A DNA stretch of 7,248 bases from Anaerolineaceae bacterium (GCA_028714615.1 JAQTMA010000205.1:1-7248); one strand, 5' to 3'; shown: positions 1 through 5,715, numbered from the stretch's first letter. Notes: a model not told the origin generated them from the sequence alone. Numbers and translations are program-made.

Positions 1-687
1 TTTTTGCAACCGCTTCATAATTTCGGAGGGTTGGCCTTGAATGCTGTCCGGCAAATTAATCGGATTTAGATAGGAACTGCGCGCGGCCCTTTCCAGGATA
101 TCTTCGTTCTTTTTCGGGCCAGCCAACCAAACCACCGAGGTACGGTTTTCCTGGCGCAGCTTGAGGAAGACAAACGGGATACGTCCCAGGCTGGTTTGCA
201 GTCGATCAATGTTATCGTTGGGAATCACCCCCAAGATCGAGTACACAAAATGAGGATTCTGCATGGCGCCCATATTGAGGTCAATACCGGCCAACGGTTC
301 CAATTGAGATAGGGTATTCTGCAGATCGCTGTGTTTGTTTTTCTCGTGATCGAGTTGCTGGCATGCCTGATCGACTTCATGCTCATAACGGTCCAGTATG
401 GGGTTGAGTTCGGCAATATCTACCAGCCTATCATCGTGATCTACGGAGGGTACGCCTTCATCCGTCATTTCCAGGTCGTGCATAATACTCAGAACCCGGC
501 GCTCCATCGCGGCGTAGGCCGCAGATTTCTCCAACCAGGAATTAGCTCCGGCTTCTTTCTGTGAATTGAGGTAACTACTATCCACCTGGTGAAACACCCC
601 TTGCCTGGCCAACACGGGAGTCACTGCCAGCACGTCCTTGGCGGGGATGATCAATTGCATCTCGGTCATCTCTTGAGGATAAAACAT
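1..687 (-). CDS. V/A-type ATP synthase subunit I, N-terminal part (runs off window)
   Basis: Subunit I (the a-subunit equivalent) is the membrane stator of V/A-type ATPases: its C-terminal helices form the ion half-channels against the K ring and its N-terminal cytosolic arm binds the peripheral stalks. The 229 visible residues belong to that cytosolic arm. They begin MFYPQEMTEMQLIIPAKDV and contain a helical stretch (about residues 85-120), then 'LEPLAGIDLNMG' and 'YSILGVIPNDNIDRL', which match the usual order of a coiled coil, a GIDL-like motif and an alpha/beta subdomain. Full-length members have roughly 600-700 residues, so about two thirds, including all membrane segments, lies beyond position 1. 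The ATG at 687-685 is preceded by GGAG five bases upstream, and an in-frame TGA at 708-706 rules out an earlier start. It follows subunit C and probably belongs to the same transcript. Family assignment is from remembered motifs and from context. Confidence 0.88.
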   Translation of the reverse strand, partial: MFYPQEMTEMQLIIPAKDVLAVTPVLARQGVFHQVDSSYLNSQKEAGANSWLEKSAAYAAMERRVLSIMHDLEMTDEGVPSVDHDDRLVDIAELNPILDRYEHEVDQACQQLDHEKNKHSDLQNTLSQLEPLAGIDLNMGAMQNPHFVYSILGVIPNDNIDRLQTSLGRIPFVFLKLRQENRTSVVWLAGPKKNEDILERAARSSYLNPINLPDSIQGQPSEIMKRLQK

Positions 688-767
688 ACTCGCTCCAGTA
701 CCACCTCAGTCGGGTCAAATAATTGGATACGTTGCTCAGATCCCCGCAAAAACGTTTCGGCGATCAT
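666..767 (-). CDS. Possible small ORF (33 aa) between ATPase subunits C and I
   Basis: This frame is open for 33 codons between the subunit C and subunit I genes. Its ATG (767-765) overlaps the C stop codon in an ATGA arrangement, and its TGA (668-666) lies 22 bases inside the subunit I gene. A purine-rich GGAGAGGG, four bases before the ATG, could serve as ribosome binding site. The peptide begins MIAETFLRGSEQRIQLFDP and ends VCFILKR; it is charged, with no signal peptide or clear membrane helix. I do not recognise it. It could be a small accessory peptide of the ATPase, a leader that couples C translation to I translation, or a chance open frame: 33 codons is short. The overlaps at both ends and the good SD make it worth listing, but coding is unproven. 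Confidence 0.35.
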   Translation of the reverse strand: MIAETFLRGSEQRIQLFDPTEVVLERVCFILKR

Positions 768-1828
768 CCAGCCCTCTCCGCCAGAACCAGGTACGGCCGG
801 AAATCATCCATGGCTACCTGCGCGTCCTTTGCCTCAATCAGCACCGTCAGATCCTGAGCCTCCATCTCCTTAAGCGCCAGAAATGCAATAGGAATCCCGA
901 TCTGGAATGGATATCCGGCAAATACCGCGCGGCATTGCTCGGCAACATGGCGGTGCAATTGCACTTCAAGTTCGATCAAGCCCTTCCGAGGCTCACGCAG
1001 CAGGGTATCGACATTTGGCAAAGCAGGGAATATACGCGCTACCACCTGTTGGATATCCGCCCCTGCGGCAATGTCTCGAATGTCCTGATCACGCACCTGA
1101 TATCCTATCGAGAGAGTGTAATTGATCAGTTCCTCTTCGGATAAGTGGTGATAGATGCGGTAGCGGATAGCCCACATCAGGTTGTTCATATCCACGAGCG
1201 ACCCGATGATGCGTAGCGCCTGAGGCCGATCCTGATTGGGTAGCAGGAAGACATCGTTCCACAACTCCCTCCAATAACTCAGATCCAGGGCTACTTCCAG
1301 TGGGAACAGGTTTTGTTCGGCGGTAAAACGCTCCATAGCGTGAGAGAGAGTCTCATAATAAGGGGTATGGTTGAGCAGCTCCACCGCAGCGGGGATATTG
1401 CCCGTTTCCAGCATCTCCTCCGCGGGGAGAACGGTCATCGAGCCAAATGGGAACAGGACGTACCTCACCCGGTCCCAGGATGCTCCCGTGACAATCCCTC
1501 GCAGGACCGCTTTCAGGTTATCTACCTCGAAATGGCGGTAGAGATGGCGCAGCAGTTTGTGGGTTTGCGGTGGAGATGAACGAATGATGGAGGCATAAGC
1601 ATCTGCCATTTGCCCTTTGATCTGGTAAATAGCCCTCCGGGGGGTCAGATCCTTTTCATCGACTCGTTCCAGGTACGGACCATAGGTGGTGTGTTTCAGT
1701 AGCCTCAACAGCGCGTGAAAATCTGCGGCCTCGAATATACCCAGCAGCTCCTGAGTGGATAACAACGCAGCATACTTCACCCGTACCGAAGCATTGATTG
1801 CTGCATAACCGGTAACACCGCCGGGCAT
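764..1828 (-). CDS. V/A-type ATP synthase subunit C
   Basis: Subunit C (homologous to eukaryotic subunit d) is the funnel-shaped socket that joins the central rotor shaft to the membrane K ring in V/A-type ATPases. The 354-residue product is in the family's usual size range and almost wholly helical. Family-like features include the N-terminal 'GYAAINASVRVKYAALLS', the early 'LLRLLKHTTYGPYL' helix, 'HFEVDNLKAVLRGIV' near residue 100, and a central 'DMNNLMWAIRYRIYH' near residue 215 (the conserved D-x-x-N-L segment for a three-fold repeated all-helical fold). It ends with helices of the type 'FQIGIPIAFLALKEMEAQDL' that precede the usual final segment. The ATG at 1828-1826 lies five bases after the subunit G/H stop; its GGGAGGGAG ribosome binding site sits in the end of that gene, suggesting coupled translation. 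Its position directly before subunit I is unusual. Confidence 0.9.
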   Translation of the reverse strand: MPGGVTGYAAINASVRVKYAALLSTQELLGIFEAADFHALLRLLKHTTYGPYLERVDEKDLTPRRAIYQIKGQMADAYASIIRSSPPQTHKLLRHLYRHFEVDNLKAVLRGIVTGASWDRVRYVLFPFGSMTVLPAEEMLETGNIPAAVELLNHTPYYETLSHAMERFTAEQNLFPLEVALDLSYWRELWNDVFLLPNQDRPQALRIIGSLVDMNNLMWAIRYRIYHHLSEEELINYTLSIGYQVRDQDIRDIAAGADIQQVVARIFPALPNVDTLLREPRKGLIELEVQLHRHVAEQCRAVFAGYPFQIGIPIAFLALKEMEAQDLTVLIEAKDAQVAMDDFRPYLVLAERAG

Positions 1829-1833
1829 TGGGG

Positions 1834-2145
1834 TTACTCCCTCCCAACTACGCGTTCGAGAACGTAATTGACAGCCTGGTTCATGTGGCTTTTCGCCAGG
1901 GTTTCCATTTGGGCGATCTTCTCACGAGTTTGGGTCTCGATGCGGGCAATCTCATCCTTGGACTGCGCATGAGCAACGATTTGGCGCGCTTCTTCTTTCG
2001 CCTTGGCAATCGCCTGATCGATGATCAACTGGGCTTCTTCTTCAGCTTTTATCGGCAGTTCCTCGGCAGTTTTTTGCGCCTCTTCATAAACAGCCCGGGC
2101 TTTCTTCTCGATCTCCAGCACCTGTTGTATGATCTGCTCAGTCAT
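1834..2145 (-). CDS. V/A-type ATP synthase peripheral stalk subunit G/H (coiled coil)
   Basis: This 103-residue protein is a continuous charged helix rich in Ala, Glu, Lys and Gln, as expected for the G subunit (called H in archaea, F in the ntp nomenclature) that pairs with subunit E to form the peripheral stalk of V/A-type ATPases. Its C-terminus, 'AVNYVLERVVGRE', resembles the family's conserved end. A start ten codons upstream (2175) is open, but the ATG at 2145-2143 is preferred: it has a perfect AGGAGGG six bases away (2152-2158) and gives the normal family N-terminus MTEQIIQQVLEIE. It is the first gene of the ATPase operon, downstream of the promoter at 2274-2304 and a leader of about 120 nt. 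Generic coiled-coil composition alone would be weak evidence; the adjacent subunits C and I make the call firm. Confidence 0.85.
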   Translation of the reverse strand: MTEQIIQQVLEIEKKARAVYEEAQKTAEELPIKAEEEAQLIIDQAIAKAKEEARQIVAHAQSKDEIARIETQTREKIAQMETLAKSHMNQAVNYVLERVVGRE

Positions 2146-2151
2146 CGCATT

Positions 2152-2158
2152 CCCTCCT
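2152..2158 (-). promoter_or_regulatory. Ribosome binding site deciding the ATPase G/H start
   Basis: The minus strand reads AGGAGGG, then six bases, then ATG (2145-2143). This near-perfect anti-16S match favours this ATG over the in-frame ATG at 2175, which would place the site inside the coding sequence. Confidence 0.8.
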
Positions 2159-2188
2159 GATATCCCCCAAGCCACCCACTAACTGACT

Positions 2189-2236
2189 TACTACCCAAAT
2201 TGCACCGTAGGAAAAGGGTAGTACGTGATGCGTACT
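2189..2236 (-). promoter_or_regulatory. Leader RNA hairpins of the ATPase operon (mutually exclusive)
   Basis: Between the promoter and the first ATPase gene there are two perfect inverted repeats. One is AGTACG (2220-2225) with CGTACT (2231-2236), loop of five. The other is TACTACCC (2189-2196) with GGGTAGTA (2216-2223), loop of 19. They share bases 2220-2223, so a transcript can form only one of them in full at a time. No U-run follows, so neither is an intrinsic terminator, and the ribosome binding site (2152-2158) is about 30 nt further on. The repeats are seen directly; any regulatory role is inferred. Confidence 0.35.
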
Positions 2237-2273
2237 TTTATATGCTCCCTAGCGAAATGATCAATCCCCCTTC

Positions 2274-2304
2274 ATTATAAGCTATAGTTGATCCATTTTG
2301 TCAA
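2274..2304 (-). promoter_or_regulatory. Sigma70-type promoter of the V/A-ATPase operon
   Basis: On the minus strand TTGACA (2304-2299) and TATAAT (2279-2274) are both perfect consensus hexamers, separated by 19 bases, slightly longer than the ideal 17. Transcription would start near 2267, about 120 nt before the G/H start codon. The long spacer can indicate a need for an activator that distorts DNA, or simply lower basal strength. It lies just downstream of the terminator of the DUF1684 gene, so the ATPase operon is probably an independent unit. Confidence 0.75.
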
Positions 2305-2318
2305 TAGTTGTGACAAAA
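2296..2318. promoter_or_regulatory. Inverted repeat overlapping the -35 box (candidate operator)
   Basis: TTTTGTCA (2296-2303) and TGACAAAA (2311-2318) form a perfect 8+8 bp inverted repeat with a 7-bp spacer, 23 bp overall. One half contains most of the -35 hexamer of the ATPase promoter. A dimeric regulator bound here would cover the -35 element and act as a repressor, or as a class II activator. The half-site does not match an operator I can name with confidence. The symmetry is observed; the function is inferred. Confidence 0.4.
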
Positions 2319-2397
2319 AACACATGACCATTTTAGTGCATAGAAATCCCCGGCACAAGCTACCAAAGCATGATTATCATCCCCCATACGGGATACC

Positions 2398-2440
2398 AAA
2401 AACATGATTTCTAGTCACCCGATCAGGTGACTAGAAATCA
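2398..2440 (-). terminator. Intrinsic terminator of the DUF1684 gene, containing its stop codon
   Basis: A perfect 15-bp stem (TGATTTCTAGTCACC at 2405-2419 with its complement at 2426-2440) closes a 6-base loop. On the minus strand the stem is followed by TGTTTTT (2404-2398). The upstream arm includes the last two sense codons and the TAG stop (2433-2431). The stem is only moderately GC-rich (6 of 15 pairs) but long and unbroken. It should separate DUF1684 transcription from the ATPase operon. Confidence 0.8.
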
Positions 2441-2967
2441 GGGTTCTTTTCACCCGCCCGGATCGGAACTTTCAAGCGGTTCTCGAAGGGAGCCAGTGGG
2501 CAAGACCAACGTTCGTTGTAGGCACAGTAGGGGTTATACGCCACGTTAAAATCTACGATCACCCGATTGTTTACCACATCCGGCTCCAGGTAGCGACCAG
2601 CCGGATAGGTTTCCTTTCCAGCCAGGGCATCCACAAATGGCAGGAAGTAGCCATTGGAGTCGCGATAAACGGTCAACTCAGCCTCCTGACCTTCTACCTG
2701 GAACTTGAACCGGCCATAACGCTGGTACGGCTGCACCTGCCCGGTAGAGGTTTGCATATCAACAGTTTCAATCTTCTCGAAGCGGGTTATCGGCGCTTCG
2801 ATGCGCAGGGACGGGTTTTCAGGAAAATAGATGAGTCCTCGAAAGATCTTTTTCTGCTCAATGGTGAGCGGGCTTTGTTGATGGTTTTTAAAAAAGTAGT
2901 CCTTGTTCTGACGAAATACATCCAGCTCGTTACTTGGTTCGACTGGGTGTTCTTGAATTGTTTTCAT
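2431..2967 (-). CDS. DUF1684 family protein
   Basis: The 178-residue product matches DUF1684 along its whole length as I recall the family. In order it shows an N-terminal 'FRQNKDYFFKNHQQSPL' helix (18-34), 'FRGLIYFPENPSLR' (42-55), a beta-rich middle with 'MQTSTGQ' (71-77) and 'YGRFKFQVEGQEAELTVY' (84-101), 'GKETYPAGRYLE' (118-128), and the hallmark C-terminal block 'DFNVAYNPYCAYNERWSCP' (139-157) followed by 'ENRLKVPIRAGEK' (162-174). No signal peptide or membrane helix is seen, so it is probably cytosolic. The biochemical role is unknown; the conserved Cys148, Cys156, Asn and Tyr residues suggest a binding or catalytic site. A start at 2988 is open, but the ATG at 2967 has GGGGAAGG eight bases upstream and is preferred. 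It ends in its own terminator; its promoter is not clear. Neighbours do not indicate a function. Confidence 0.9.
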   Translation of the reverse strand: MKTIQEHPVEPSNELDVFRQNKDYFFKNHQQSPLTIEQKKIFRGLIYFPENPSLRIEAPITRFEKIETVDMQTSTGQVQPYQRYGRFKFQVEGQEAELTVYRDSNGYFLPFVDALAGKETYPAGRYLEPDVVNNRVIVDFNVAYNPYCAYNERWSCPLAPFENRLKVPIRAGEKNPDF

Positions 2968-2975
2968 TGATATCG

Positions 2976-2983
2976 CCTTCCCC
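2976..2983 (-). promoter_or_regulatory. Ribosome binding site deciding the DUF1684 start
   Basis: GGGGAAGG on the minus strand sits eight bases before the ATG at 2967-2965. The alternative ATG at 2988 has its nearest purine-rich run about 18 bases away, so the shorter 178-residue protein is favoured. Confidence 0.6.
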
Positions 2984-3088
2984 AACATTGTGTTCGACAG
3001 CAGTCGTCCACCTTCTACGATTCTTCAGCACATAAATAATAGATGCATCATAAGGCGAATTTGATGCGGGGAGTATTCCCATTTCATT

Positions 3089-3159
3089 ACCCATTGCTTG
3101 GTAAATTCGAAGAGATCCGCCGCACCAAGCTGGACGGATCTCTCGGAAAGTTAATGGGT
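3089..3159. other. Nested and crossing complementary segments: possible structured RNA
   Basis: Three perfect pairings lie within 71 bases of non-coding sequence. ACCCATT (3089-3095) pairs with AATGGGT (3153-3159) and encloses the rest. AGAGATCCG (3111-3119) pairs with CGGATCTCT (3135-3143). GCTTGGT (3096-3102) pairs with ACCAAGC (3124-3130), which lies inside the loop of the 9-bp hairpin. The last two helices cross, so the RNA could form a pseudoknot or switch between two folds. The third loop is only four bases, tight for crossing a 7-bp helix, which favours the switching version. In a minus-strand transcript it would lie after the four-helix membrane protein gene and before DUF1684. I do not recognise a known riboswitch or ribozyme, and no U-run follows. 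It may be coincidence. Confidence 0.35.
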
Positions 3160-3184
3160 GGTCATGCCACCGGGACCGGGTCGG

Positions 3185-3559
3185 TTAACGGATGCGCAGT
3201 TGAAGCCCAATCCACGGTTTTTTTACCGCGACCAGCAGGAGAAAGATCGCTTCCACAACCAGCGAGAGCACGCCGGTCGGGGTAAGCCAGGCTTCTATCT
3301 CCATCCCGGGCAATCCCACTGTCCGGCTAAGCACATAACCGATGAGGGACCCAATGGCGATGCCAACCCCTAGCAGCCAACCCCAGTTATTCTGGCGGTA
3401 AATTCCGATCCCCGCAACGATGGCCGCAAAAAAGTTGATCCCGAACAGGATGCCCATATAGGCGACTTCGCTATATTCTTGCGGCACCATATAGAGATGC
3501 ACCAGGCCAATCAAGACGATGATGGCGACGCTGAACCATTGAAATATACGAGTGTTCAT
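3185..3559 (-). CDS. Small four-helix integral membrane protein, function unknown
   Basis: The 124-residue protein has four hydrophobic segments at about 8-23, 34-53, 59-77 and 96-112, separated by short loops, and a basic C-terminal tail (KKPWIGLQLRIR). Landmarks are 'HLYMVPQEYSEVAYMGILFGINF' in the first loop and second helix, 'GIYRQNNWGWLLG' before helix three, and 'YVLSRTVGLPG' at the third helix and third loop. I recall the pattern of an acidic first loop followed by '(Y/L)xLSRTVGLPG' in many uncharacterised membrane proteins of Chloroflexota and Actinobacteria, with no established function. His21, Met24, Glu28 and Glu31 near the membrane face could bind metal, but this is speculation. 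The ATG at 3559 has GGAGG nine bases upstream. It begins 20 bases after the multicopper oxidase stop, so the two are very likely co-transcribed. Confidence 0.85.
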   Translation of the reverse strand: MNTRIFQWFSVAIIVLIGLVHLYMVPQEYSEVAYMGILFGINFFAAIVAGIGIYRQNNWGWLLGVGIAIGSLIGYVLSRTVGLPGMEIEAWLTPTGVLSLVVEAIFLLLVAVKKPWIGLQLRIR

Positions 3560-3579
3560 TTTTTGATTCCTCCCTGAAA

Positions 3580-5682
3580 TTATCCATTATTGACAAAGGG
3601 GATGTAGGTTTTCCCCACGATAACTAACGGACGCATCATGTCGTGCTCTTCGTGTTCGAGGATGTGGCAATGCCAGACGTACTCATGGCCGCCCGTGCGG
3701 GGGCTCTGCGGTACCGGGAAGGGCACGACCGGTAAATTGAATTTCATGATCAACCGCGTAACCTGACCAGGATACATACGGACGGTTTCCTTCCATCCCA
3801 GCTCATTGAGGTCCGGAGCGATTTCATCTCCGATGTAGCTCGGAGCCCCACCTTTATAGGCTAAAGTATCGAAGTACTGCCGCGATAGTATCTGAGCGTT
3901 GGTGAGATGGAAATGGATTGGATGGGCATCCGCAGTCAAGTTGATGATCTCCCATACCTCGGTATCCCCTTCTGCAATCATCTCCGTAGCCGGCATATCG
4001 TAAGCCCGGCCAAAGAGAGCCGGGCTACTCTCTTTATCGGTTCCGAGGAACTGGATCAGACGGCCTTTCGCATCGAAATCTTCGTTCAAGGTGAGGTAGC
4101 GAACACGCAGGCCATTTGGGATGGGAGTCGGCACATTTGGCGTCTGGGTCACCAGGAAGGGGTCGGTGGGGGTGAGAGCCTTTGGCAAGGTGATGGGCGC
4201 ATCTGCGGCGCCAGTACGCGCTTTCACACGCACCTGTAAGAGGGTGCGCGAATTCGGTCCTTTTCCCGGTTGAACGGTGAATGGGTTATACGGGTTGCCG
4301 GGGTAGTAATCCGCAGCATCGTCCCCGTTTGGGAATGGAGCAGGGGCGTCGTTGTAGAGGATGAATACCGTCCCAGGCGCCACAGACCGAAAGTCGACGA
4401 GAAAATCGGCCCGTTCAGCGGGCGCCAGCAGCAACTGCGGTTGCCCTGGGCCGTTTAGTAAAACCGGGGTAGGGATGAACCCACCTTCATTCCCGATCTG
4501 GAGGAAGGCCGGACCAGGTGAGTTGGTAGGTTCGGTGCTGTCAGGCAGGCTGGTGTCATTACTGCGCGCGGAAACCAGGCGGGGATTGAGGAAACGACCA
4601 TTACAGGCGTTCAGCAGGCGCAAGCGGTACTGGCGCGGCTCTACCTCGAGGAATGGATAAGCAGTCCCGTTTACCAGGATGGTATCGCCGAAGAACTCGG
4701 GAACAATGGACGGGTTGTCGGTGGGTGGGGGAAACCCAGGGCCCACCTCGGATGCATACTGGTGCTCATACCACAGGTCCCCCTCGCGAGTATCTGGCAT
4801 AATCGTTGTCCAGGTGGGGTCCGTATTATGGGCATCATGAACCAGGAGATTCGCCGAAACGAAGGTCTTATCCTGGAAAACCAGGTAGACCGTCCGTGTA
4901 TCCAGTGGACCCGGTAGGTGATGACCGGCAACCAATAGGTCCTCATAATCGTCGGTGATCACATAAGCCGAAGCAATGCCTGCATAGGCATTCACCCGCG
5001 TGATATCGTGGGCATGGTCGTGGTACCACATCAACCGAGCGCCTTGCTGGTTGGGATAGTAGTATTCCGCCTGGTTTGGAGGGACAACCTGCCCAGGACG
5101 TAGTACCTGGTTGTTTAAAAAGCTTTCCCCTTTCAATCCGTTCGGATCCCAAAAAGCCATCGGTCCGCCATCGCTGATCCAGGGAACAAAGCCACCATGA
5201 AGGTGAGTAGAAACCCGGTTATCCGGATGAGTTGCAGCATCTACAAAGAAAGAGGATCGGTCGATGGGGATGATGTGCTTGGGCGGCAAGTTGTTGCGAA
5301 AGGTGATCTGGACCGGCTTGTCCCGCCGGGCCACAATCACCCCACCTAGGTGTTTATGGTCGCCCCCCTGTCCATAACCCCACAGGCGCGTACCGGTCGC
5401 GGGCAGCTCGGAATGCAGCCGGTCGGTGAATTCGGCGATGTCGATCGTATAATGGTCCACGCCCGGTTGCCACCACCCGGGGTTGACCGTATCCGGTTTC
5501 GCCACCGGGATACCGGTTCCTCCAACCCCCCGTAATGGATCGACGAACTTTGTTAAATATGCGCTTTGGGAAAACGGCTCGATCGGCCCGCCAGGGTCAG
5601 CCTGCACCCGGACGGGAAAAGGCATGGTCAGGCTTACACCTGCAAATGCTCCGAGCTTCAGAAACTCCCGTCGAGTAACCAT
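3580..5682 (-). CDS. Tat-exported multicopper oxidase (CotA / bilirubin oxidase-like)
   Basis: Multicopper oxidases oxidise four substrate equivalents (phenols, bilirubin-like pigments, metal ions) and reduce O2 to water. The 700-residue precursor starts MVTRREFLKLGAFAGVSL, a twin-arginine signal (R4, R5) with likely cleavage after VQA (28), so it folds with copper and is exported. All four copper motifs are intact: H160-L-H162-GG, 'WYHDHAH' with H221 and H223, 'HPIHFH' (587-592), and 'HCHILEHEEHDMM' with H671, C672, H673, H677 and M682. Met at 682 is the axial type-1 ligand, as in CotA. Plain CotA has about 510 residues; the extra length is mainly in the middle (about 370-395 and 440-525) and the N-terminus. 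It lacks a CueO-like Met-rich insert. ATG 5682 with GGAGG seven bases upstream is preferred over an open start at 5724. The substrate cannot be read from sequence. Confidence 0.93.
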   Translation of the reverse strand: MVTRREFLKLGAFAGVSLTMPFPVRVQADPGGPIEPFSQSAYLTKFVDPLRGVGGTGIPVAKPDTVNPGWWQPGVDHYTIDIAEFTDRLHSELPATGTRLWGYGQGGDHKHLGGVIVARRDKPVQITFRNNLPPKHIIPIDRSSFFVDAATHPDNRVSTHLHGGFVPWISDGGPMAFWDPNGLKGESFLNNQVLRPGQVVPPNQAEYYYPNQQGARLMWYHDHAHDITRVNAYAGIASAYVITDDYEDLLVAGHHLPGPLDTRTVYLVFQDKTFVSANLLVHDAHNTDPTWTTIMPDTREGDLWYEHQYASEVGPGFPPPTDNPSIVPEFFGDTILVNGTAYPFLEVEPRQYRLRLLNACNGRFLNPRLVSARSNDTSLPDSTEPTNSPGPAFLQIGNEGGFIPTPVLLNGPGQPQLLLAPAERADFLVDFRSVAPGTVFILYNDAPAPFPNGDDAADYYPGNPYNPFTVQPGKGPNSRTLLQVRVKARTGAADAPITLPKALTPTDPFLVTQTPNVPTPIPNGLRVRYLTLNEDFDAKGRLIQFLGTDKESSPALFGRAYDMPATEMIAEGDTEVWEIINLTADAHPIHFHLTNAQILSRQYFDTLAYKGGAPSYIGDEIAPDLNELGWKETVRMYPGQVTRLIMKFNLPVVPFPVPQSPRTGGHEYVWHCHILEHEEHDMMRPLVIVGKTYIPFVNNG

Positions 5683-5689
5683 TTTGCGA

Positions 5690-5694
5690 CCTCC
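5690..5694 (-). promoter_or_regulatory. Ribosome binding site of the multicopper oxidase gene
   Basis: GGAGG on the minus strand, seven bases before the ATG at 5682, sets the start at the beginning of the Tat signal. The alternative ATG at 5724 would add 14 residues in front of the twin-arginine motif and would lie upstream of the predicted transcription start. Confidence 0.75.
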
Positions 5695-5715
5695 ATGATA
5701 AAATTTTATGAAAAC

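Larger units (their letters stand above)
2146..2430. other. Intergenic control region of the V/A-ATPase operon
   Basis: The 285 bases contain part of the DUF1684 terminator, the candidate operator (2296-2318), the promoter (2274-2304), the leader hairpins (2189-2236) and the G/H ribosome binding site. A further 6-bp inverted pair, GATCAA (2259-2264) and TTGATC (2288-2293), flanks the -10 box. Bases 2319-2397 show nothing else I can support. Confidence 0.5.
2968..3184. other. Intergenic spacer between the membrane protein and DUF1684 genes
   Basis: The 217-base spacer holds the crossing-helix element (3089-3159), a short hairpin GGTGG/CCACC (3157-3161 with 3167-3171) just after the membrane protein stop codon, and the DUF1684 ribosome binding site. 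I see no U-tailed terminator after the membrane protein. I see no promoter with both hexamers near consensus for DUF1684; TATTAT (minus strand, about 3036-3041) could be a -10 box but lacks a good -35. One minus-strand frame is open through the region but has no ribosome binding site. Confidence 0.5.

Noticed and set aside
331..1579. Several plus-strand open frames of 60-110 codons (for example 331-564, 589-873, 1313-1579)
   Set aside because: They lie opposite strongly supported ATPase genes, have no recognisable family and no good ribosome binding sites; they are shadow frames.
1828..2160. Plus-strand frame of 110 codons rich in Leu and Phe, resembling a membrane protein
   Set aside because: It is the antisense of the Glu/Lys-rich coiled-coil gene, whose complement naturally reads as Phe/Leu codons.
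2301..2387. Minus-strand 28-codon frame upstream of the ATPase operon
   Set aside because: It has no ribosome binding site and runs through the predicted operator and -35 box, so it would need transcript from upstream of the DUF1684 terminator.
2930..3094. Minus-strand 54-codon frame overlapping the DUF1684 start
   Set aside because: No Shine-Dalgarno sequence precedes the ATG, no family is recognised, and it overlaps the start of a well-supported gene in another frame.
3157..3171. GGTGG/CCACC hairpin just after the membrane protein stop as a terminator
   Set aside because: The stem is only 5 bp and no T-run follows on the minus strand.
3151..3180. Plus-strand GGGTGGT near 3156-3162, resembling the start of a T-box sequence
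   Set aside because: Only the GGGTGG core matches; the ACCGCG part is missing, no terminator follows, and no plus-strand gene lies downstream.
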